From Deltaproteobacteria bacterium RIFOXYA12_FULL_61_11 (GTDB taxonomy: Bacteria; Bdellovibrionota_F; JAHFAK01; YA12-FULL-61-11): 25,638 nt of DNA. How positions within the stretch are numbered: position 1 is the stretch's first letter; the number at the start of each line of letters is the position of its first letter. This document shows, piece after piece, positions 1 through 6,169 of the stretch. The DNA is taken from contig MGSU01000243.1 in NCBI GenBank assembly GCA_001799195.1, positions 1 through 25,638 on the forward strand, read 5' to 3'. The position numbers and the translations under genes were made by a program. Under the pieces are notes generated by a model. That model was not told where the DNA came from. It did no database searches and was given only the letters and a program-made list of their open reading frames with translations.

Positions 1-1
1 G

Positions 2-850
2 CTCGAGGAGGTCGGAGGAGATTTGCATCGTCTCGAACAAGCTCTCGGCCAGGGAGAGTTCGATAAAAAACTGGAAGTTCTCGAAACCCTTCTTGCCAAC
101 GCAGCAACAGTGCAGAAGAATCAGCACACTTACCTTCACCAACTGGCACAGAGTACTGAGCTGCTCGGTGCCTTGGAACAACGACTGAAAGAACATCCCG
201 GTCGTACAGGGGAGGTCCTCGAAACCTTAGACCGTCAACTCGAAGCCCTACGGCAGCGTCACGGCGAGACCTTCCGGGAATTGGAGCAAGACATGGTGGT
301 GCGGTTGACCACCATCCTACGTAGTATCCCCGAGGGGGCGAAGGCGGAGACGCGTCTTGCTCTCACCTCCTATGGAGAAGAGCTGAATGGGATCAACCGG
401 ACCCTGAACAACCTGATCGAACAACTTACTCCGCGTATAGAAGGCAAATTCACGCATCTCATTGAAAAAATTTCCACCTCTCTCACCCCCCCGGGGAAGG
501 ATTCGGACAACCAGACCCCTATGATCCTCGCAACCCTGCAGGAACTCCAGACTCGCACAAGCGAAGACAAGGTCGCACTCCTTGCCGTGATCGACCGGCT
601 CGAAAGACTCGATCAGGCTTTGCACCCGTTCCAGGAACAACTCGACACCCTTGGACAAACCGCGATGACAACGCTCTCAACCGTTCGCCTCCTCCTCGAA
701 CAGAAGGTTGCGCAGGTCCAGCCCTCGGGTGAAGACCGCCGACTCGAACTCGTCATAGACAGCCTCAGCGAAGCGCTCGGGAAACTATCACGGTTACGTT
801 CTCCAACCGTGACAGCACCGGCATCCTCCGAGCCGAACAAATTGCCTTGA
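2..850 (+). CDS. Coiled-coil protein, C-terminal part (5' end outside window)
   Basis: I do not recognise this protein. The frame is open from base 2, so the gene most likely begins before the window; a TTG at 23 preceded by a purine-rich GGAGGAG is the only local start candidate and its spacing is short. The roughly 275 visible residues are almost entirely helix-forming, rich in Leu, Glu, Gln and Arg, with heptad-like stretches and few Gly or aromatics. A short Pro-containing break lies near residue 155. The tail (last 20 residues) is Pro/Ser/Ala-rich and probably disordered. No transmembrane segment is visible in this part. Such a tail could belong to a chromosome, cytoskeletal or envelope-spanning coiled-coil protein, but nothing here decides. 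It converges on the UbiB-like gene with only 8 bases between stop codons. Confidence 0.7.
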   Translation, partial: LEEVGGDLHRLEQALGQGEFDKKLEVLETLLANAATVQKNQHTYLHQLAQSTELLGALEQRLKEHPGRTGEVLETLDRQLEALRQRHGETFRELEQDMVVRLTTILRSIPEGAKAETRLALTSYGEELNGINRTLNNLIEQLTPRIEGKFTHLIEKISTSLTPPGKDSDNQTPMILATLQELQTRTSEDKVALLAVIDRLERLDQALHPFQEQLDTLGQTAMTTLSTVRLLLEQKVAQVQPSGEDRRLELVIDSLSEALGKLSRLRSPTVTAPASSEPNKLP

Positions 851-851
851 A

Positions 852-869
852 CCGAGGTTCAATCCTCGG
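852..869. terminator. Hairpin between convergent genes, possible bidirectional terminator
   Basis: A perfect 6-bp inverted repeat CCGAGG-TTCAAT-CCTCGG sits exactly at the junction of the two convergent genes and overlaps the stop codon of the minus-strand gene. Neither side has a strong T run, so it is not a classical intrinsic terminator. Its position is the main argument. Confidence 0.35.
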
Positions 870-2151
870 GGAGGTAGGGTTCCACAATACGGCCGAAAAC
901 CCCTCGGGCACCTAGACGCCGTAACGTGGAGTATTGACCCAAGATCATCCGGTCGATGAGGACCATCTCGGAGATCGGGCGGAGCTGTAGCGCATAGCGG
1001 AGATTGCGCCGGCCGAGGTGGAGGAACATACTGACCAGGTTGTGAACTCCGAAATCGAAGGGTTTCACGGGGTGAAAAACCCTGTTCAAGATTTTCACGT
1101 ATGGTTCTAAGAGCGCTGGGCCGAAGCGATGCGCTGGATCTACATACGCTCCCATAGAGGCGAGGGTTGCCTCCAGAGTTTCGTAGTCTCGTCGGTAAAT
1201 CGCACGGACCAGGGTGCGCAGACGTAAACGCCATTCCTCGGGCAGGACCTTGAGCGACCCGAAATCGAGGAAGGCGATACGCCCGTCCGGTCTGAAGAGG
1301 AAATTGCCTGGATGGGGATCGGCATGGACTAACCCCACTTCCAGGCATTGACGGAAGATCAACTCGAGCAAGTTCCACCCCAAACGGTCGCGTTGTTCCT
1401 GCGTATAGCGTTCCATCACGGTGTCCAGGTCATCGCCTTCGAGATACGACAGGGTCAGCACCTTGGAGGTGGAATATTCGTCCAAGACTGCGGGCAGGAG
1501 CAGGTTCTCCGACTTTCCCATTGCTTCGGTGAAGCGTCGGAGATTGTTCGCTTCCTTGGTATAGTCCAGCTCTTCTTGGATACGCTGGCGTACTTCCTTA
1601 TATACTGCCTCGATATCAAAGGTCTTCCTGCTCAGGCCGTCGAAAGAGCGCACCAACAGCTTCAATCCATCCAGATCGTTCTGAACCATGTCCACGATAC
1701 CTGGATATTGGACCTTGACCACCACTTCGCGGCCATCCAGGGTTCGAGCTCGGTGGACTTGCCCAATTGACGCCGAACGGAAGGCCTGCCGTTCGAAGGA
1801 GGCAAAACGTTGTTCCGGCGGTGCTCCGAATTCCTCCACGAGCAAGCTTTCTATCTCGGCATAGGGCACGGGGGCAGCTTGCTGCTGCAACTGTGCAAGA
1901 GGACGTAATACCTCTCCGGGGAAGAGATCGGCCTGAATACTCAACATCTGGCCGAACTTCATGACCAATCCTTTCAGATCACCAAGAGTTTCGGCGATCC
2001 GTTGCGCATTCCGCACATGCACGGCCAGACGGCGCCGCTCTCCTTCCTCCGAACCCAAGCTATCCTGAACCTTGGACGCAAGATAACTTGTTGATATTTT
2101 AGCCGCAAGGCCCGACAGTCGGAGCATACGCGACAGTTTACCCTTCGTCAT
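859..2151 (-). CDS. ABC1/ADCK/UbiB-family atypical kinase
   Basis: A 430-residue member of the UbiB/ABC1 (ADCK) protein-kinase-like family, whose members act as ATPases in ubiquinone or other isoprenoid lipid metabolism at membranes. The family hallmarks are all visible: the KxGQ-type motif KFGQ at residues 65-68, the Ala-rich nucleotide loop SASIGQVHRA at 126-135 that replaces the Gly-rich loop of ordinary kinases, the ATP-binding Lys in VVVKVQYPG (K146), the catalytic loop HADPHPGN at 276-283 and the metal-binding DFG at 296-298. No C-terminal transmembrane pair like that of E. coli UbiB is obvious. The ATG lies 30 bases after the stop of the small membrane-protein gene on the same strand, so the two are probably co-transcribed. 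No ubiquinone or menaquinone gene is adjacent, so the lipid substrate is unknown. Confidence 0.93.
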   Translation of the reverse strand: MTKGKLSRMLRLSGLAAKISTSYLASKVQDSLGSEEGERRRLAVHVRNAQRIAETLGDLKGLVMKFGQMLSIQADLFPGEVLRPLAQLQQQAAPVPYAEIESLLVEEFGAPPEQRFASFERQAFRSASIGQVHRARTLDGREVVVKVQYPGIVDMVQNDLDGLKLLVRSFDGLSRKTFDIEAVYKEVRQRIQEELDYTKEANNLRRFTEAMGKSENLLLPAVLDEYSTSKVLTLSYLEGDDLDTVMERYTQEQRDRLGWNLLELIFRQCLEVGLVHADPHPGNFLFRPDGRIAFLDFGSLKVLPEEWRLRLRTLVRAIYRRDYETLEATLASMGAYVDPAHRFGPALLEPYVKILNRVFHPVKPFDFGVHNLVSMFLHLGRRNLRYALQLRPISEMVLIDRMILGQYSTLRRLGARGVFGRIVEPYLPED

Positions 2152-2181
2152 GGCACCAAGGCCTTGTATGAGATTGTGGGA

Positions 2182-2631
2182 TCAGAGCAACACAACGAGG
2201 AGGGAACCACCTAGCGTGGCCAATTTGAGGACATGCGGATAATAATCCTCTTTCCAGAACTCGACCAAATTACTGGTTTGAATCATGGATATTTCCTGAG
2301 TTTCTTCGATTTCCTGGATCTTGTTCGCGATTTCCCCCTTGAAATTGGCATTCTCGCGTAGGAAATGCAGCACCGCCCAGCATACCAAGATCAGTCCGGC
2401 AACAACCAATCCTTTGGCTAGAATACCAGCAAAGATCCCGGGGCTTGCCCCAGCAAAACCTACTCCGACAAGGATCGCGAAGGTGAGAAAAAAGAGTTGA
2501 TCCTCCCGGGATCTCAGATAACGGTATTCCTTGACCAGTTTCTGGTAATACGGCACGAGGAAAGGATGTCCTCCGGGAAGGGTGCTTCCGGTCTTTGTAT
2601 CCTGTCCACTCTCGATCTTCGATGGGCTCAT
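2182..2631 (-). CDS. Small membrane protein with 2-3 transmembrane helices
   Basis: I do not recognise a family. From the ATG at 2631 the product has 149 residues. An N-terminal polar segment of about 45 residues is followed by two hydrophobic helices (about 46-66 and 70-91), a charged and probably coiled stretch (92-118), and a short hydrophobic C-terminus (about 135-149) that could be a third helix. The frame stays open upstream to 2715, but the candidate -10 box for this gene lies at 2669-2674, inside that extension. An AGAGGGGG ribosome site sits about 10 bases before 2631, so 2631 is preferred over 2640 and 2715. It is the first gene of a pair with the UbiB-like kinase and is divergent from the long lipoprotein/kinase operon. 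A role beside the UbiB-like protein at the membrane is a guess from position. Confidence 0.7.
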   Translation of the reverse strand: MSPSKIESGQDTKTGSTLPGGHPFLVPYYQKLVKEYRYLRSREDQLFFLTFAILVGVGFAGASPGIFAGILAKGLVVAGLILVCWAVLHFLRENANFKGEIANKIQEIEETQEISMIQTSNLVEFWKEDYYPHVLKLATLGGSLLVVLL

Positions 2632-2668
2632 TGCTCGCATACCCCCTCTGCACGATACGTGTCGGCGC

Positions 2669-2697
2669 ACTATAGCACCCCTGGTCCGATGTCGGAA
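2669..2697 (-). promoter_or_regulatory. Candidate sigma70 promoter for the membrane-protein/UbiB pair
   Basis: On the minus strand a TATAGT -10 box (2669-2674) follows a weak TTCCGA -35 box (2692-2697) at 17 bases. Transcription would begin near 2662, giving a leader of about 30 bases before the ATG at 2631. The -35 match is poor. Confidence 0.4.
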
Positions 2698-2730
2698 GCT
2701 CCTTTTTTCTCGCACTTCCTCATGGATGTA

Positions 2731-2760
2731 TTGACATCAAGGCTCGCTATACCCTACATA
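2731..2760 (+). promoter_or_regulatory. Candidate sigma70 promoter for the seven-gene envelope operon
   Basis: A perfect TTGACA -35 box at 2731-2736 is followed after 18 bases by TACATA at 2755-2760. The start would be near 2767, about 20 bases before the first ATG (2787), whose ribosome site GGAGG is at 2775-2779. It is divergent from the promoter at 2669-2697, so this 155-base gap serves both directions. The -10 match is only partial. Confidence 0.5.
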
Positions 2761-2786
2761 GAGCGGGTCAGCATGGAGGACGAAGC

Positions 2787-3491
2787 ATGGTCAAGCAACC
2801 CAAGCTCACGCGCAAGGAGATCAAGCAGCCCGACGAGTTCATCACCTTTTCCAACAAGGCATTTCGATGGCTCAAGGACAATCCGCGCTTGATCACCGCT
2901 ACCACCTCGGGAATCATACTGATCCTTGCCGCGGTTGTCGGCACCTTCCAATACCTCCAGCACCGCGAACGCACAGTTCTGGACGAGTATCACCTCTTGG
3001 AACAAGAATTAAGCAAAACAACCAAAGACTTGAGCGGCCACGAGCTTGATGTCAAAGCTGCCGAATTCGCCCCACGGTACCAGCAACTCGGAGAGAACTA
3101 CAGTAGGACGGCCACCGGGCAGACCGCTCTGCTACGTGCAGGCAATCTCCATGCCCGGGCAGGTCAGTTCGAACCGGCGGTCAAGGTGTTCGAGCTGGCC
3201 CTACCGAAGTTCGATAGCGACGATCCTCGCTATCACTTGATTTTGGAATCCCTGGCTTATTGTTATGAAGGTCTGCAACAATTCGAAGGGACGCTGCCGT
3301 ATCTCGAACGAATCACTACTGGTACCTCCCCTTACCTGAAAGACAGAGCCTATTTCCATCTCGGACGTATCTACCGGCTGCTCAAACGAGAGGCCGAGGC
3401 CATCGCGAACTTCAAGAAGGTGAGGGAGCTCTTCCCGGCTTCCCCTTTGGTCAGTGCCGTCGATGAGGAGATCACCCTCATTGGTAAATGA
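2787..3491 (+). CDS. YfgM-like TPR protein with N-terminal membrane anchor
   Basis: A 234-residue bitopic membrane protein. A charged cytoplasmic N-terminus of about 35 residues leads into one transmembrane helix (about 36-57). A mostly helical extracytoplasmic domain follows with about three TPR-like repeats (111-144, 151-184, 186-219), including the small-residue patterns AGNLHARAGQFEPAVKVFE and HLGRIYRLLKREAEAIANF. This topology and the BamB-like gene directly downstream reproduce the yfgM-bamB order of Gammaproteobacteria, where YfgM associates with SecYEG and periplasmic chaperones. A role in handing exported proteins to periplasmic folding factors is inferred from that. The start is supported by GGAGG seven bases upstream. 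The next frame starts before this one ends. It is the first gene of a seven-gene run. Other TPR proteins with one anchor are possible, so the name rests on architecture and context. Confidence 0.75.
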   Translation: MVKQPKLTRKEIKQPDEFITFSNKAFRWLKDNPRLITATTSGIILILAAVVGTFQYLQHRERTVLDEYHLLEQELSKTTKDLSGHELDVKAAEFAPRYQQLGENYSRTATGQTALLRAGNLHARAGQFEPAVKVFELALPKFDSDDPRYHLILESLAYCYEGLQQFEGTLPYLERITTGTSPYLKDRAYFHLGRIYRLLKREAEAIANFKKVRELFPASPLVSAVDEEITLIGK

Positions 3492-4644
3492 CGTTCGTCT
3501 CATCCTGCCGGTAGTACTCTTGCTGGCGGGCTGTGTCGGTACGCTGCGAATCCCCGCTCCCGAGACCGCTCCGAGACTGAAGGTGCTCTGGAGCCTCGAT
3601 CTGCATCGCGAAGTACCTGTCAACAAGCTCTACGGGAAACAGGAGTTTTCCTCGCCGGTCCTCGCCGACCGAAGACTGGTGGTCGCGACCTCCGCCGGCG
3701 AAGTCCATGACCTCAACCCCTTCAACCCTTCCGATCGCCGCATCCTCCCGGTGAAAAGCGATTCCCTCCTAGCAGCGCCTCTCTTCCTGCCTGACAAAGA
3801 AGATCTCCTCATCCTCGCGGACCTGGACGGAACGCTCCAAGCCCTCGCATGGCCGACGGGGAAACTCCGGTGGACCAAGCTCCTGAGCGGATCTGTCCTA
3901 CAAACCCCCGCCTATGATGGCGAACTGCTCTACCTGCTCGACACTTCGCATACCCTCACCGCCGTCACCGTAAACAAGGGTGAGGTACGCTGGACTCAAC
4001 GCCACGAGCCCGAACGTGCACAGGACCTCCTCTCAGCGATCAGCCCCGTAGTCCATCATGACGCTCTCTTCATCGGCCAAGCCGACGGAGTTCTTCAATG
4101 TCTCGAGCGACTCGACGGTAAAGAACGCTGGCGGCGAGTCCTCGAACCTCTCGGTGAAGGCCAACGCCTGATCGGTTTCGCAGCCCCGGTACAGGTCTTC
4201 GACAATCTCCTGATCGCCGCGACGTATTCCTCTGCCCTTTACGGATTGTCCTCGGAAACCGGGGACACGATGTGGCGGCGCGTGGACATTCCCGGAATCG
4301 TCGCCATGACGGCCTCGAGCGAGGGTATCCTCTATATTGGTGCCAGCGATGGCTCCTTCCACGCCCTCGACCGCGATACCGGTGCAAGTCATTGGACCCT
4401 CAACTCCTCAGCGTTCGAAGCCCGGGCAGGAGAACTCCCCTCACCCGCGCTGGTCCTTGGCGAATACCTCGTCCTCGGGTACACCCAGTCCGATCTATTT
4501 CTCCTCCGCAGGAGCGACGGCGCACTGCTCGACCGCCTCGCTCTCGGAAGTGGTCTCTGCTCGAGCCCCACCCTGGGCCCCGAAGGGACCTTCTTCGTCC
4601 TAAGCAATCTCGGAGTCCTCTACCAGCTCTCCCTGGTACAATGA
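3481..4644 (+). CDS. bamB: BamB-like PQQ-type beta-propeller lipoprotein
   Basis: An outer-membrane assembly factor candidate. In the known Bam complex, BamB is a lipoprotein beta-propeller that binds BamA from the periplasm. Here a short signal ends in a lipobox LLAGC (Cys18). Then come at least seven propeller-like repeats of the form hydrophobic strand, acidic turn, strand, GxxxW, for example TGKLRWTKLL, KGEVRWTQRH, DGKERWRRVL, TGDTMWRRVD and TGASHWTLNS. The length of 387 residues matches the family. I chose the TTG at 3481 because GAGGAGA lies 9 bases upstream and the signal peptide then has normal length; GTG 3454 and ATG 3463 are in frame but give a long polar N-terminus. The gene overlaps the TPR gene by 11 bases and the next by 4. 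BamB annotation is inferred from fold, lipobox and the YfgM-like neighbour, since propellers are sequence-generic. Confidence 0.78.
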   Translation: MVNDVRLILPVVLLLAGCVGTLRIPAPETAPRLKVLWSLDLHREVPVNKLYGKQEFSSPVLADRRLVVATSAGEVHDLNPFNPSDRRILPVKSDSLLAAPLFLPDKEDLLILADLDGTLQALAWPTGKLRWTKLLSGSVLQTPAYDGELLYLLDTSHTLTAVTVNKGEVRWTQRHEPERAQDLLSAISPVVHHDALFIGQADGVLQCLERLDGKERWRRVLEPLGEGQRLIGFAAPVQVFDNLLIAATYSSALYGLSSETGDTMWRRVDIPGIVAMTASSEGILYIGASDGSFHALDRDTGASHWTLNSSAFEARAGELPSPALVLGEYLVLGYTQSDLFLLRRSDGALLDRLALGSGLCSSPTLGPEGTFFVLSNLGVLYQLSLVQ

Positions 4645-5084
4645 ATCGTCAGGCCCGGCGCTTCCTGGTTCCCTTCCTCTCCACTGCTTTCCTCTTCTTG
4701 TTCTCCGGTCCTGGTTGCGTGCGCGAGCAGGTGGTCCTCGAACCCCGGGAGGGCTTTACCGTCAAGGCTGAGGCTCGACTCGTATTCACCACGCTGCTCG
4801 AGGTACTGGAAGAAGAAGGGATCCCTCTATGGTATGTCAATCCGGATGCCTACTTGTGCACCACCAAATGGATCTTCCTGGGCAGATACAACCGTTTCCG
4901 TATCACTGCCAGTGTCTATCCCTTGAGCGGTGCCTCCTTCGTGACCCTTTTCATCCACGAGAAAGCCTTTGACAAGGAGAAGGGGACCTGGCTAGTCTAT
5001 CCACGCCTACCGGAACAGGCCCGCCCCATCCTCGATGCCCTTCAAACCCGACTGAGCGGCCTCGAGCAGGACCGAACTCGCTGA
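4641..5084 (+). CDS. Small putative lipoprotein, unknown function
   Basis: I do not recognise this 147-residue protein. Its start is set by an ATGA overlap with the propeller gene. The frame remains open far upstream, but that part is the propeller gene in another frame. The N-terminus NRQARRF followed by a hydrophobic stretch is a signal peptide, and Cys26 in SGPGC is a possible but non-canonical lipobox (Gly at -3 and Pro at -2). The mature part looks alpha/beta: a helix near 45-60 with TLLEVLEEEG, then alternating strands around WIFLGRYNRFRITASVYPL and FVTLFIHE, ending in a helix with LDALQTRLSGL. This resembles small envelope lipoproteins of the BamC/DUF type only in general shape. Its position between a BamB-like protein and a kinase suggests an envelope role. 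Confidence 0.72.
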   Translation: MNRQARRFLVPFLSTAFLFLFSGPGCVREQVVLEPREGFTVKAEARLVFTTLLEVLEEEGIPLWYVNPDAYLCTTKWIFLGRYNRFRITASVYPLSGASFVTLFIHEKAFDKEKGTWLVYPRLPEQARPILDALQTRLSGLEQDRTR

Positions 5085-5097
5085 CGCGGAGGATGAT

Positions 5098-6141
5098 ATG
5101 ACCGAGAATACCCAGGTCATCGGCGAGAAATACTCCATCGTAAAAAAAATCAACCAGGGAGGCATGGCCGAGGTCTTCCAAGCGAAAGATCCCGGGGGCA
5201 AGATCTGGGCGGTGAAGTTCATATTACCGGAGTATTCGACGAATCAGCACTTCATCAAGATGCTGATAGAAGAGGCGAAGAATACCGCGGTGCTCAAACA
5301 CCCCAACATCCTACGCATCTCCAGCCTAGGCCTGGACAAAGCGAGTAGCCGCTACTACGTGGTCATGGAATACATCGACGGCAAGAACCTCTGGGAAGTC
5401 ATTGCCAGACTCATCAAACAGAAGAAGCGCTTTCCCCAGGAAACCGCGCTCCTCATCATGCAACGTATACTTTCCGGTCTCTATTTCGCACACACCCTCA
5501 AGACCTACTACAATGAAGGCGTGAACCTCGTCCATCTCGACGTCAATCCTCCTAACATCATGGTATCCTTCGACGGTAAAGTAAAAGTCGCCGACTTCGG
5601 CATCGCCAGGGCGCGCAGTCTCTCCTACAAGAAGAGCGAACAGAAACTCGAGGGCTTACGCGGGAAATTCAGCTATATGTCCCCCGAGCAGGCAGCCGGA
5701 GATGCCGTCGACCATCAAACCGATCTCTATGCGTGCGGTATCATGCTCTGGGAGATGCTCACGCTCACCAAGTGCTTCCAATACAAAGATCCCAAAGAGG
5801 CTATCGAACTCATCAAGAAGGGCGAGATCGTCCCTCCCCGTCGGCTCAACCCGGATATTCCGCCACGTCTCGAGCACATCGTCCTGAAGGCCCTGCAACG
5901 CAACAAACGCAAGCGTTATCAGAACTGCCAAGACTTCAACTACGACCTCATCCGTTACCACGAAACCGCCTATCCGCACCGAGTGCATAACAACATCAAG
6001 CAATTCATGGCGACCTTGTGGCCGGACGGCTCCCATCTCTGCGCCGGGGTCAAGCCCCTTCCCCTGGACGATGAAACAATCAAGGACAAGCGAACCTTGA
6101 TGGAGAAGACCCCCCTCTTCCGTAAATTATTCGGTTGGTGA
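5098..6141 (+). CDS. Soluble Ser/Thr protein kinase (Hanks type)
   Basis: A eukaryotic-like Ser/Thr kinase of 347 residues. The Gly-rich loop INQGGMAEVF is at 18-27, the ATP-binding Lys is K40 in WAVKF, and the helix-C Glu is probably E59. The catalytic loop is HLDVNPPN (146-153), with Asp148 as base and Asn153 for metal. DFG follows at 166-168, and SPEQ with the usual DLYACGIMLWEML comes after it. The HRD Arg is replaced by Leu, so it is of the non-RD kind, and the loop Lys is replaced by Asn; similar V-x-P loops occur in many bacterial kinases, so activity is likely. There is no transmembrane segment or PASTA/sensor region, so it acts in the cytosol. The tail of about 65 residues after the kinase fold is unassigned. 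GGAGG lies six bases before the ATG. Its substrates are unknown, and the surrounding operon encodes exported proteins. Confidence 0.95.
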   Translation: MTENTQVIGEKYSIVKKINQGGMAEVFQAKDPGGKIWAVKFILPEYSTNQHFIKMLIEEAKNTAVLKHPNILRISSLGLDKASSRYYVVMEYIDGKNLWEVIARLIKQKKRFPQETALLIMQRILSGLYFAHTLKTYYNEGVNLVHLDVNPPNIMVSFDGKVKVADFGIARARSLSYKKSEQKLEGLRGKFSYMSPEQAAGDAVDHQTDLYACGIMLWEMLTLTKCFQYKDPKEAIELIKKGEIVPPRRLNPDIPPRLEHIVLKALQRNKRKRYQNCQDFNYDLIRYHETAYPHRVHNNIKQFMATLWPDGSHLCAGVKPLPLDDETIKDKRTLMEKTPLFRKLFGW

Positions 6142-6169
6142 GATCCAACCAGGCCCTCCAGGGAGTGTT

